Assembly: GCF_030027245.1 (NCBI RefSeq)
Contig: NZ_JASERT010000001.1
Location: 372,001-436,000 of the forward strand
Source of the DNA: Asticcacaulis sp. EMRT-3
Lineage (GTDB): Bacteria; Pseudomonadota; Alphaproteobacteria; Caulobacterales; Caulobacteraceae
DNA length: 64,000 nucleotides
Reading direction: 5' to 3'
In this document: piece after piece, positions 53,102 through 60,899 of the stretch
How the letters are laid out: each line of letters starts with the position of its first letter
Numbering within the stretch: position 1 is the stretch's first letter
The notes under the pieces: generated by a model
Databases searched by the model: none
What the model was told of the DNA's origin: nothing
The model's input: the letters and a program-made list of their open reading frames with translations, nothing else
Made by a program: the position numbers and the translations under genes

Positions 53102-54400
53102 CTATCCCCCATGAACGATTCGTCCGTCCACGAGCGTCTTCAGCACCTTGCCTTGCAATGTGCGGTTTTCAAAGGGTGAGTTCTTCGATTTCGACAGGAT
53201 GTCGCGTTCGCGCAACGCAAACGGCGCTTCTATGTCAACCAGAATGAGGTCGGCGGGCGCGCCCTTTTCCAGCCGTCCGGCCTCCAGACCCAGCAATTGC
53301 GCCGGGTTGATGGTGACGGCGCGGATCAGGTCGATCAGCGGAATATCGTTTTCGAAATGCAGACCGATCAGGGCGGGCAGGAGGGTTTGCAGGCCGATGG
53401 CCCCGGGCGCGCTCTCCGAAAACGGCAGGCGCTTGTCCTCGGCGGGGCGCGGCGTGTGGTTGGACACCACCACGTCGATCACCCCTTGCGCCAGCGCATC
53501 GATGAGGGCCAGCCGGTCGCGCTCGGCGCGCAAGGGCGGGTCGAGCCGGTAAAAGGTGCGGTAATCGCCGATGTCGATTTCGTTGAACATCAGATGGTTG
53601 ATCGACACAGACGCCGAAACCTCCAGCCCGCGCGCCTTGGCGCGTTCCAGCGAGGCCAGACCCTCAGCGGTCGAGATCAGATCGACCAGAAACCGCGCCC
53701 CGGTCAGTTCCACCAGCCCCAGATCGCGCTCCATCATGATGCGCTCGGCCAGAGCGGGCACGCCGCTAAGCCCCATGCGCGCCGCCATCTCGCCCGATGT
53801 GGCCACGGCCCCTTCCGAAAGCCACGGTTCTTTCGGGCGATGGGCGATCAGGGCGTTGAACCCGCCCGCATAGGTCAGCACGCGGCTGAGGATTTTGGAA
53901 TTGACGATCACATGGTCGGCGTCGGTAAAATAAAGCGCGCCCGCCTCGTCCATCAGGCCGATCTCGGCCATCGTCTTGCCGCCGCAGCCCTTGGTGGCCG
54001 CGCCCGCCGGATAGACATGCACCAGCTCAATGTCGCGCGCCCGGCGCAGGATGAAATCGACCATGGCCGGCTCATCGATCACCGGATCGGTATCAGGCAG
54101 CACCACGAACGAGGTGACGCCACCGGCGGCCGCGGCGCGGCTGGCCGATTTCAAGGTTTCGGCCGGTTCATTGCCCGGTTCGCCGGTGCGCACGCGCATG
54201 TCGATCAGGCCGGGCATGATGGCGTTTTCGTCGCAGTCGATGACCTGAATACCGGCATGGCCGTTGATGGCGTCATGGCCGTGGATGACATCGGCGATCA
54301 CGCCATCGGCCACGATCAGCGAGCCGGGGCCATCATAATCGCTGGCCGGATCGATCAGGCGGGCATTGACGAAGGCGATGGCGGTTGTGTCTTTGATCAT
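53102..54400 (-). CDS. Dihydroorotase-like protein PyrC', probably non-catalytic
   Basis: 432 residues from ATG 54400 (AAGGAAG upstream). Amidohydrolase fold next to pyrB. The first metal motif, DxHxHxREPG in active class I dihydroorotases, reads IDMRVRTGEPG, losing both His. The late catalytic stretch DHAPH reads SNHTPRPAEDK, losing the Asp. The rest (AAAGGVTSFVVLPDTDPVID, GAIGLQTLLPALIGL) is family-like. Alphaproteobacteria and pseudomonads have such inactive partners of aspartate transcarbamoylase; an active PyrC should be elsewhere in the genome. Confidence 0.85.
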   Translation of the reverse strand: MIKDTTAIAFVNARLIDPASDYDGPGSLIVADGVIADVIHGHDAINGHAGIQVIDCDENAIMPGLIDMRVRTGEPGNEPAETLKSASRAAAAGGVTSFVVLPDTDPVIDEPAMVDFILRRARDIELVHVYPAGAATKGCGGKTMAEIGLMDEAGALYFTDADHVIVNSKILSRVLTYAGGFNALIAHRPKEPWLSEGAVATSGEMAARMGLSGVPALAERIMMERDLGLVELTGARFLVDLISTAEGLASLERAKARGLEVSASVSINHLMFNEIDIGDYRTFYRLDPPLRAERDRLALIDALAQGVIDVVVSNHTPRPAEDKRLPFSESAPGAIGLQTLLPALIGLHFENDIPLIDLIRAVTINPAQLLGLEAGRLEKGAPADLILVDIEAPFALRERDILSKSKNSPFENRTLQGKVLKTLVDGRIVHGG

Positions 54401-54414
54401 TGGAGCTTCCTTCT

Positions 54415-54553
54415 CCTCCCTGTCGAGCCTCTTGGCGACGATGGGGAGGGGGACCACGAAGTGGTGGAGGGGTAACTTGCAAACGGCGCGAAGGCCCCTC
54501 CGTCATCTTCGCCAAAAGGCTCGATGCCACCTCCCCGCGTGACCGCAGGGAGG
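54415..54553. repeat. GC-rich palindrome between pyrC' and pyrB
   Basis: CCTCCCTGTCGAGCCT ... AGGCTCGATG and a terminal CGCAGGGAGG; inner GGTGGAGGGG / CCCCTCC. Fills most of the 181-bp gap. Confidence 0.65.
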
Positions 54554-54581
54554 TGGGAGGTTATTCGGTGCATGGCGGGGC

Positions 54582-55553
54582 TCATCGCTCGTTCTCCAGA
54601 CGCGCCGCCAGGCTGGCCAGCACCGCCATGCGCGCAGCCACACCCATCTCGACCTGATCCTGAATCAGCGATACGCTCAGATCATCGGCCACTTCCGAAT
54701 CGATCTCGACGCCGCGATTCATCGGGCCGGGGTGCATGACGCGCACATCCTTCGCAGCCACGGCCAGTTTTTCGCGGTCGAGGCCATAGAAGCGGTAATA
54801 TTCGCGCGTCGAAGGGATAAAGGCCCCGTCCATACGCTCAAGCTGAAGGCGCAGCATCATCACCACATTGGCGCCCGCTATGCCTTCGCGCATATCGTGA
54901 TAAACGTCGGCACCCCATTGATCGGCATCGCCGGGGATCAGAGTCGGCGGCCCGACGAGCCGCACATTGGCCCCCATCGCATTGAGCAGGATCACGTTGG
55001 AGCGCGCCACGCGCGAATGCAGCACATCACCGCAGATGGCGATGGTAAGCCCATCGACATGGCCAAAGGCGCGGCGGATGGAGAGCATGTCGAGCAAGCC
55101 TTGCGTCGGGTGCTGGTGCTGGCCATCGCCCGCATTGACCACTGAACAGCCGACCTTTTGCGCCAGCAAAGCCGCTGCACCCGAAGCCGAATGGCGCACC
55201 ACCAAGAGGTCGGGCTTCATGGCATTGAGCGTTACCGCCGTGTCGATCAGGGTTTCACCCTTGGCGACCGACGAGGTTTTCATGCTCATATTGATCGTGT
55301 CGGCACCGAGGCGTTTGCCCGCCAGTTCAAAGCTCGATTGCGTGCGCGTCGAGTTCTCAAAGAACATATTGACCAGGGTCTTGCCCTTGAGCAGGTCGAG
55401 TTTTTTCGACGGCTGGCGGTTGAGGTCAACAAACACGTCGGCCAGATCGAGCAGGGCCAGGATGTCGGGCGGATCGAGATCCTGCGCCGCCAGAAAATGC
55501 GCCTTGGGGAAGGGCGTCAGGCGGGCTCGGATCAGGTCGTTGACGTCGGTCAT
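54582..55553 (-). CDS. pyrB: Aspartate carbamoyltransferase catalytic subunit
   Basis: 323 residues. Carbamoyl phosphate plus aspartate to carbamoylaspartate. Carbamoyl-phosphate site [20 protein letters not shown], then [44 protein letters not shown], the Asp-site [10 protein letters not shown] and [12 protein letters not shown]. The adjacent PyrC' probably assembles with it. No pyrI regulatory subunit is present. Confidence 0.97.
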   Translation of the reverse strand: MTDVNDLIRARLTPFPKAHFLAAQDLDPPDILALLDLADVFVDLNRQPSKKLDLLKGKTLVNMFFENSTRTQSSFELAGKRLGADTINMSMKTSSVAKGETLIDTAVTLNAMKPDLLVVRHSASGAAALLAQKVGCSVVNAGDGQHQHPTQGLLDMLSIRRAFGHVDGLTIAICGDVLHSRVARSNVILLNAMGANVRLVGPPTLIPGDADQWGADVYHDMREGIAGANVVMMLRLQLERMDGAFIPSTREYYRFYGLDREKLAVAAKDVRVMHPGPMNRGVEIDSEVADDLSVSLIQDQVEMGVAARMAVLASLAARLENER

Positions 55554-55647
55554 GTGGAACTCAATTGCAGAACGGGGCCTTTATGTCTCAAGACCACAGC
55601 TTGGGCGGTTTTGGCAAGAGCCGCAGGAATGAAGTCAGGCCAATATC

Positions 55648-55806
55648 TTCCCCTCTCCCTGCGAAGCGGGGAGAGGACGGAAGCCAAGCGCAGCGAAGGC
55701 GACCGGGTGAGGGGCCTTTGCACGACCGGCAGACCACCCCTCACCCGAGGATCGGCGGCTTTGCCTTGCTCCTCGTCCTCTCCCCATTGTCATGGGGAGA
55801 GGGGAA
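55648..55806. repeat. GC-rich long palindrome upstream of pyrB
   Basis: TTCCCCTCTCCCTGCGAAGC ... CATGGGGAGAGGGGAA, inner GGGTGAGGGGC / CCCCTCACCC. Occupies most of the 286-bp gap between pyrB and the AEC transporter gene. Confidence 0.75.
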
Positions 55807-55839
55807 TTAAAGAGTTATTCCAATCCATACCCTTGTAGC

Positions 55840-56778
55840 TTAGCTCAGATGAAACGCATAAAGCAGCACCGGCACGGCCACGGCGCTCATCACGGTGGTC
55901 AGTGCGATCACCCCGGCCATCAGAGGCGCATCGCCGCCCATATGGCGGGCCAGCACATAGCCGGCCGCCGCCGTCGGGGCCGCGCCGCAACACAGGGCCA
56001 CGCCCTGCGCGAGGCGGTCGCCGCCCAGCCGGAAGCAGATATACCAGCAGATGACCGGCATGATCAGCACTTTGAAAACCGCGATGGCCCCGACCAGCAA
56101 CGGTCGCGCCGCCACATAGCCGAAGCTTAAGCCCGCACCGGCCAGAATCAGACCGGTCGGGATGGCGGCCTCGCCCAGCATGGTCAGCGCCTTCTCAATC
56201 GGCGGCAATCCGGGCACATGCAGGAAGTTGAGTGCCAGCCCCAGCAAACAGGCGGCGAAGATCGGATTGGTGACCACGGTGCGCGCCAGTTGGGCGGGTG
56301 TGCGCCGCACCGCTTCGCCCTCCGGTTCACCCCAATGGGCCAGCACCAGAATGCTCAGCAGATTGGTGGTCGGGATCAGGGCGCTGACCGCAACGGCGGC
56401 GATCCCCAGCGCCTTCGGGCCAAAAAGGGCGGCAGCCACGGGGATAAAGACGAAGGAATTGAAGCGGATCAACCCCTGAAATACGCTGGAATAGGTGGGG
56501 CCGGACAGCTTCAGTACCGGTTTCAGCGCCAGTCCGAGCAGGGCGGCGATGGCGATGGTGATCAGCACCGCCAGCCCCACCGGCCCGGCGGATGGGCCGG
56601 ACAGGTCGGCGTGCCAGATGGCGGGCACCAGAAAGCCGGGATACAGCACATAGACGGCGAAGGTTTCGACAGGCCGCCAGGCAGGCAGGGGCAGGAAAGC
56701 CGACTTTTTCAGGACATAGCCGAGCGCGATCAGCAGGAAGATCGGCAGAAGGCCCGCAAGGATCGTCATCAAGGGCAT
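55840..56778 (-). CDS. AEC-family (auxin efflux carrier-like) transporter
   Basis: 312 residues from ATG 56778 (MPLMTILAGLLPIFLLIALG). About ten membrane spans: LGYVLKKSAFLPLPAWRPVE, SVFQGLIRFNSFVFIPVAAA, NPIFAACLLGLALNF and a C-terminal GDAPLMAGVIALTTVMSAVA. Members of the bile/arsenite/riboflavin superfamily export organic anions such as malate or malonate; the substrate is not determined. Confidence 0.88.
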   Translation of the reverse strand: MPLMTILAGLLPIFLLIALGYVLKKSAFLPLPAWRPVETFAVYVLYPGFLVPAIWHADLSGPSAGPVGLAVLITIAIAALLGLALKPVLKLSGPTYSSVFQGLIRFNSFVFIPVAAALFGPKALGIAAVAVSALIPTTNLLSILVLAHWGEPEGEAVRRTPAQLARTVVTNPIFAACLLGLALNFLHVPGLPPIEKALTMLGEAAIPTGLILAGAGLSFGYVAARPLLVGAIAVFKVLIMPVICWYICFRLGGDRLAQGVALCCGAAPTAAAGYVLARHMGGDAPLMAGVIALTTVMSAVAVPVLLYAFHLS

Positions 56779-56816
56779 ATGGAGCTGTCCTTGTGCAAGA
56801 CGGACAAGGCAGAAAA

Positions 56817-56982
56817 GCAAGAACCCCCACCACCACGCCTCAAGTGAGGCGCGGTCCCCCTCCCCATCATAGATGGGGAGGTATAATAGGGTCGTTTTTT
56901 CTGTACCTCCCCATCTATGATGGGGAGGGGGACCATCCGGCCAAGCCGTAAGGCGAAGGCGGATGGTGGTGGGGGTTCTTGC
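56817..56982. repeat. 166-bp palindromic element
   Basis: Ends GCAAGAACCCCCACCACCA and its inverse, with two CCTCCCCATC/GATGGGGAGG hairpins inside. Related to 32579-32668. With the duplicated segment that follows it fills the 350-bp gap between the AEC gene and ruvX. Confidence 0.8.
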
Positions 56983-57004
56983 TGACTTAATTCACTCATA
57001 GGCG

Positions 57005-57159
57005 GCATCCCGCATCCGGTCGAGCGCGGTGTTTTTTTCGCTCACGGCAGTTCGCCGGGCGAACGCCTCCGCGGGGGCGGCGAAGGGTCGCCGACGTCCA
57101 GTCGGACGTTTCAGGGCGCTCAAGATATTCATTCCGCATCCCGCATCCGGTCGAGCGCG
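57005..57159 (-). repeat. Duplicated ruvX tail flanking an inserted hairpin segment
   Basis: A 24-bp sequence (GCATCCCGCATCCGGTCGAG plus CGCG) occurs at 57005-57028 and 57136-57159. The right copy encodes ALDRMRDA at the end of ruvX. The left copy would encode the same peptide followed by AYE-stop. The 107 bp between contain hairpins GTTCGCC/GGCGAAC and ACGTCC/GGACGT. Confidence 0.85.
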
Positions 57160-57599
57160 CCCTGTAGAATATAGGCGGCGGCGTTGCGGTCGATCACTTC
57201 GGCACGCTTGGCGCGGGTCAGGTCGGCCTCTTCGATCAGGAAGCGGTTCATCACGCTCGATGACCAGCGCTCGTCCCAGAAGGCGATGGGCAGGTCACGC
57301 AAACGCAATAGATTACGCGCGAAAGCCCGAACCGACTGGCAGCGCGGGCCTTCTGTGCCATCCATATTCATTGGCAGGCCGATCACCAGCCCTGCGGCTT
57401 CGCGCTGCTCCATCAGCCTGAACAGGCGCTCGGCCTCCAGGGTGAACTTGCTCTTGCGGATCAGTTCGAGCGGCGAGGCGAGGGTGAGCGAAATATCCGA
57501 CACGGCCACGCCGATGGTTTTTTCGCCGAGATCGAGGCCCAGCAGGGCGCGGCGCGGCGGCAGGGCGGCTTTCAGGTCGGTAATGTCGAGTATGGCCAT
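57129..57599 (-). CDS. ruvX: RuvX/YqgF Holliday-junction resolvase-like protein
   Basis: 156 residues, RNase H-fold. ALLGLDLGEKTIGVAVSD carries the first acidic residue, GLVIGLPMNMDGTEGPR the second motif, and DERWSSSVMNRFL plus IDRNAAAYILQGALDRM the third. The E. coli homologue is essential and acts in 16S rRNA processing. The C-terminus ends RDAE after an apparent tail duplication; an older end may have read RDAAYE. Confidence 0.93.
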   Translation of the reverse strand: MAILDITDLKAALPPRRALLGLDLGEKTIGVAVSDISLTLASPLELIRKSKFTLEAERLFRLMEQREAAGLVIGLPMNMDGTEGPRCQSVRAFARNLLRLRDLPIAFWDERWSSSVMNRFLIEEADLTRAKRAEVIDRNAAAYILQGALDRMRDAE

Positions 57600-57648
57600 A
57601 TCGCGTCCAGTGACTCAGTCATGCCGCCAAGTCAATCTGTGCGGTTCT

Positions 57649-58149
57649 TTAAGTTGAACGGCTTGTCGCGGCGTGGCGATGCGCCCGGATATTGTCGATC
57701 AGGCTGTTTCTGACGATGTCGAACAATTTTGCTGGTATCTGGCCATGGAAAATATCCATGCGTCCATTACGCTCAAAGGGGCGTATATCCGGCCCCGGCC
57801 ACACAAAACGGTTGATTTCCGTCGTGACGATATAGCTGGCCGGACGATCGGTCAGGCCGAGATGATTTTTGACCTGCGGCGGCATCTGGACTGCGGTACG
57901 CATGTCTTCGGGCGTTTGGCTGGTGACGGGGCAGACCGATATGACGGTTTCGCCATTCTGGCTCTCCACGCTCAGAACGACCACGGCGGGCCGGTCTTTG
58001 ACGCCGTCTTCCTGACCAAGCGCGGCTTCGTGTGCCCACAGATAGGCGTAGTTTAACACATCACCCGGCTGAGGAGTCGTCCATGAGGTGATCGAGCGAC
58101 CGACTGCTTTCCGAGGGGGCGCTGGTCTTGAGGGCTTCGATGAAGGCAT
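57649..58149 (-). CDS. PemK/MazF-like toxin
   Basis: 166 residues from ATG 58149, which has AAAGGA eight bases upstream within the antitoxin gene. The core TPQPGDVLNYAYLWAHEAAL, then KDRPAVVVLSVESQ, VISVCPVTSQTP and ETDINR-like TTEINRFVW match the CcdB/MazF fold. The first ~30 residues are encoded in a second frame of the antitoxin 3' end. Probable endoribonuclease; the target sequence is unknown. Confidence 0.78.
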   Translation of the reverse strand: MPSSKPSRPAPPRKAVGRSITSWTTPQPGDVLNYAYLWAHEAALGQEDGVKDRPAVVVLSVESQNGETVISVCPVTSQTPEDMRTAVQMPPQVKNHLGLTDRPASYIVTTEINRFVWPGPDIRPFERNGRMDIFHGQIPAKLFDIVRNSLIDNIRAHRHAATSRST

Positions 58150-58351
58150 CGTCAAGATCCTTTGCGTGAATGGCTTGACGGTCGCGGCGTTTGAGGCGTT
58201 CGTATTCAGAGGCTGAAATCATGACCAGCCGCGTCGTGCCGTGACGCTGAATGCCCACGGGCTGGAGCATGGCTTCGTCAGTATAATAGCCGAATTTTCT
58301 TTGCACCTCGGCGGCAGGGACAGTCAGAATGGTTTCGGATTGGATACTCAT
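58061..58351 (-). CDS. Phd/YefM-like antitoxin
   Basis: 96 residues from ATG 58351 (GGAG nine bases before). TVPAAEVQRKFGYYTDEAML, then QPVGIQRHGTTRLVMISASEYERL is the Phd/YefM fold that binds DNA and dimerises. The C-terminal EALKTSAPSESSRSLDHLMD is the likely toxin-binding tail. It overlaps the toxin gene by 89 bp, an unusually deep overlap, and lies upstream of it, so the antitoxin is made first. Confidence 0.8.
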   Translation of the reverse strand: MSIQSETILTVPAAEVQRKFGYYTDEAMLQPVGIQRHGTTRLVMISASEYERLKRRDRQAIHAKDLDDAFIEALKTSAPSESSRSLDHLMDDSSAG

Positions 58352-58563
58352 GAAGATCGCTCCAAAAAAGCGGTATTTCGCCAAAAGGCGAGGCATTGAT
58401 GATGGCGAATTATAAATACACCTGATTTTCAATTTATACAAATAATATGTAAAATATGTAATTGTGGATACCGACTCTTGTTAGGCTTGCCTCTTGCCAA
58501 AACCGTCACCAGCCTTTAACCGGAACGCCCTGAAGAAACGCCTTGAATTAAAGGAGTCCTGTC

Positions 58564-58851
58564 ATGGCCATTGATGTGGCAACGGTGAAGAAGGTGGCCA
58601 GTCTGTCGCGTCTGCGCGAAGGCGATGAGCGCCTTGAAGCGCTGGCCGGTGAACTGAACAGTATTCTGGGCTGGATCGAGCAGTTGAATGAGGTCGATGT
58701 GGCGGGTGTTGAGCCCATGACCACCGCCATCCACATGCCGACCCCGATGCGCGACGATGTGGTCAGCGATGGCGACAAGGTGGCCGACATCGTCGCCAAT
58801 GCGCCGAAAACCGTGGACGGCTTCTTCATCGTGCCGAAGGTGGTGGAATAG
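58564..58851 (+). CDS. gatC: Asp/Glu-tRNA amidotransferase subunit GatC
   Basis: 95 residues; AAAGGAG nine bases before the [46 protein letters not shown] with [11 protein letters not shown] is the family sequence. Stabilises GatA in the amidotransferase that corrects Glu-tRNA(Gln) and/or Asp-tRNA(Asn). Two bases from gatA. Confidence 0.97.
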   Translation: MAIDVATVKKVASLSRLREGDERLEALAGELNSILGWIEQLNEVDVAGVEPMTTAIHMPTPMRDDVVSDGDKVADIVANAPKTVDGFFIVPKVVE

Positions 58852-58853
58852 TC

Positions 58854-60338
58854 ATGAGCAAGCTGACGCAACTGACGCTTAAAGGCGCACTCGATGGCCT
58901 GAAAGCCAGGCAATTTTCCTCGGTCGAGCTGACCGAAGCCTTTATCGGCGCGATTGAAGCTGCCAATCCGGCGCTCAATGCCTATGTCGAAACGACGTTT
59001 GACAAGGCGCGTGGGCAGGCTGCCGCGTCGGACGCCAGACTGGCGAAAGGCGAGGGCGGACGGCTGGAAGGCGCGCCGCTCGGCATCAAGGATCTGTACT
59101 GCACGAAGGATGTGCGCACCACGGCCTGTTCGGGCATTCTGGAAAACTTCGTGCCGACCTACGAATCGACCGTGACGCAGAATCTGTGGGACGATGGCGC
59201 GGTCATGCTCGGCAAGCTCAACATGGACGAGTTCGCTATGGGCTCGTCGAACGAAACCTCGAAATGGGGCGCGGTCACCAATCCGTGGAAGGCGTCCGGC
59301 TCCGATGCGGCCCTGACCCCCGGCGGTTCTTCGGGCGGTTCGGCCTCGGCGGTGGCCGCCGATCTGTGTCTGGCCGCCACGGCGTCCGATACCGGCGGTT
59401 CGATCCGCCAGCCCGCCGCCTTTACCGGCACTGTGGGCATCAAGCCGACCTATGGCCGCTGCTCGCGCTATGGCATGGTGGCCTTCGCCTCGTCGCTTGA
59501 TCAGGCGGGGCCGATCACCAAGACGGTGGCAGACGCCGCCCTTCTGTTGCAATCCATGTGTTCGCATGATGCGAAGGATTCGACCTCGCTTGACCTGCCC
59601 GTGCCCGATTTTTCGGCCTTTCTCGGCCAGTCGCTGAAAGGCTTGCGCGTTGGTATCCCCGATGAATACCGCCTCGATGGCATCCCGGCCGAAATCGACG
59701 CCCTGTGGGAGCAGGGGATCAACTGGCTGAAGGACGAAGGCGCTGAGATTGTGCGCATTTCCCTGCCGCACACCAAATACGCCCTGCCGTGCTACTATAT
59801 TATCGCCCCCGCCGAGGCCTCGTCCAATCTCGCGCGCTATGACGGTATGCGTTTCGGCCACCGCACCGATGCGGCGCAATCCCTGACCGATGTGTATGAG
59901 CTGTCGCGCTCGGAAGGTTTTGGCCGCGAGGTCAAGCGCCGCATCATGATCGGCACCTATGTGCTGTCGGCGGGCTTTTACGACGCCTATTACGTCAAGG
60001 CGCTCAAGGTGCGTCGTCGCATCGCCGAGGATTTCACCGCCGCCTATGAAAAATGCGACGTGATCCTGACCCCGGCCACGCCGTCGGCGGCCTTTGCGCT
60101 CGGCGATCAGGCCAAGGCCGCCGATCCGGTGCAGATGTACCTCAATGACGTGTTTACCGTCACCACCAATCTGGCCGGTCTGCCCGGCATGAGCGTGCCC
60201 GCCGGTCTGGACAAAAACGGCCTGCCGCTTGGTCTTCAGGTCATCGGCAAGGCACTTGATGAAGGCACGGTTCTCAAGGTCGGTCAGGCCATCGAACGCG
60301 CGGCGGGCTTTACGGCGCGTCCGGCGCAATGGTGGTAA
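58854..60338 (+). CDS. gatA: Asp/Glu-tRNA amidotransferase subunit GatA
   Basis: 494 residues. Amidase-signature glutaminase: Lys of [12 protein letters not shown] (~79), then [15 protein letters not shown], the cis-Ser and nucleophile Ser in [14 protein letters not shown], and [20 protein letters not shown]. GatB, which holds the tRNA, is not encoded next to it in this window. Confidence 0.97.
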   Translation: MSKLTQLTLKGALDGLKARQFSSVELTEAFIGAIEAANPALNAYVETTFDKARGQAAASDARLAKGEGGRLEGAPLGIKDLYCTKDVRTTACSGILENFVPTYESTVTQNLWDDGAVMLGKLNMDEFAMGSSNETSKWGAVTNPWKASGSDAALTPGGSSGGSASAVAADLCLAATASDTGGSIRQPAAFTGTVGIKPTYGRCSRYGMVAFASSLDQAGPITKTVADAALLLQSMCSHDAKDSTSLDLPVPDFSAFLGQSLKGLRVGIPDEYRLDGIPAEIDALWEQGINWLKDEGAEIVRISLPHTKYALPCYYIIAPAEASSNLARYDGMRFGHRTDAAQSLTDVYELSRSEGFGREVKRRIMIGTYVLSAGFYDAYYVKALKVRRRIAEDFTAAYEKCDVILTPATPSAAFALGDQAKAADPVQMYLNDVFTVTTNLAGLPGMSVPAGLDKNGLPLGLQVIGKALDEGTVLKVGQAIERAAGFTARPAQWW

Positions 60339-60419
60339 GTTAACAGCCGTCTTGCCGGATGGGCGACTTCGGGTTACGCCTGATGTCGCATCGTAAGGGA
60401 GTCGTGTGAAACGAACGCC

Positions 60420-60845
60420 ATGACCATGAGTATATTGCGCCTTATTCCCGCCGTGGCGGCTGTGGCCTGTCTGCTGGCGGCACCTGTGGCTTTGGCTCAG
60501 GATGATGGCAGCCCCGATACGGGCGCCAGCCCGGAAGACAGTGCCAGCAATGAAGATGTCATGACGGCGGCCATCGGCTGCGTGGCCACCTATGACCTGA
60601 TTCTGACGCGCGGACTGGCGGGTACGCACACAGTACAGGTGCAGAAACAGCGCGATCAGGCGCGCGAAATCTACAAGGAAGCCGCCGGTCTTGACGATGC
60701 CGATACGGATGCCGACATCGCCCAGGCCGATTCGCGCCTGCCGGGCCTGCTCGAAAATGGCCATGCCGACTTGCAAAAATACCGCGTCACCTGTGACGAA
60801 CTGCTCAGCGACGACCCCGACCTGCCGCAGGCCAGCGGCACCTAA
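60420..60845 (+). CDS. Hypothetical secreted protein
   Basis: 141 residues (or from ATG 60426). Signal peptide RLIPAVAAVACLLAAPVALA. The mature protein starts QDDGSPDTGASPEDSASNED and contains two Cys (IGCVATYDLIL, VTCDELL). Acidic and helical, with no recognised family. It lies between gatA and the OPT transporter gene with no obvious functional link. Confidence 0.65.
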   Translation: MTMSILRLIPAVAAVACLLAAPVALAQDDGSPDTGASPEDSASNEDVMTAAIGCVATYDLILTRGLAGTHTVQVQKQRDQAREIYKEAAGLDDADTDADIAQADSRLPGLLENGHADLQKYRVTCDELLSDDPDLPQASGT

Positions 60846-60899
60846 ACGGAGCGGGCGCAGGCCTGTTTTCCGGTCAATCTTCAGGCAGCAGAGAAACAT

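Noticed and set aside
55554..55839. Possible pyrimidine attenuator upstream of pyrB
   Set aside because: The hairpins belong to the dispersed GC-rich palindrome family and I find no leader peptide with a U-tract-linked pause.
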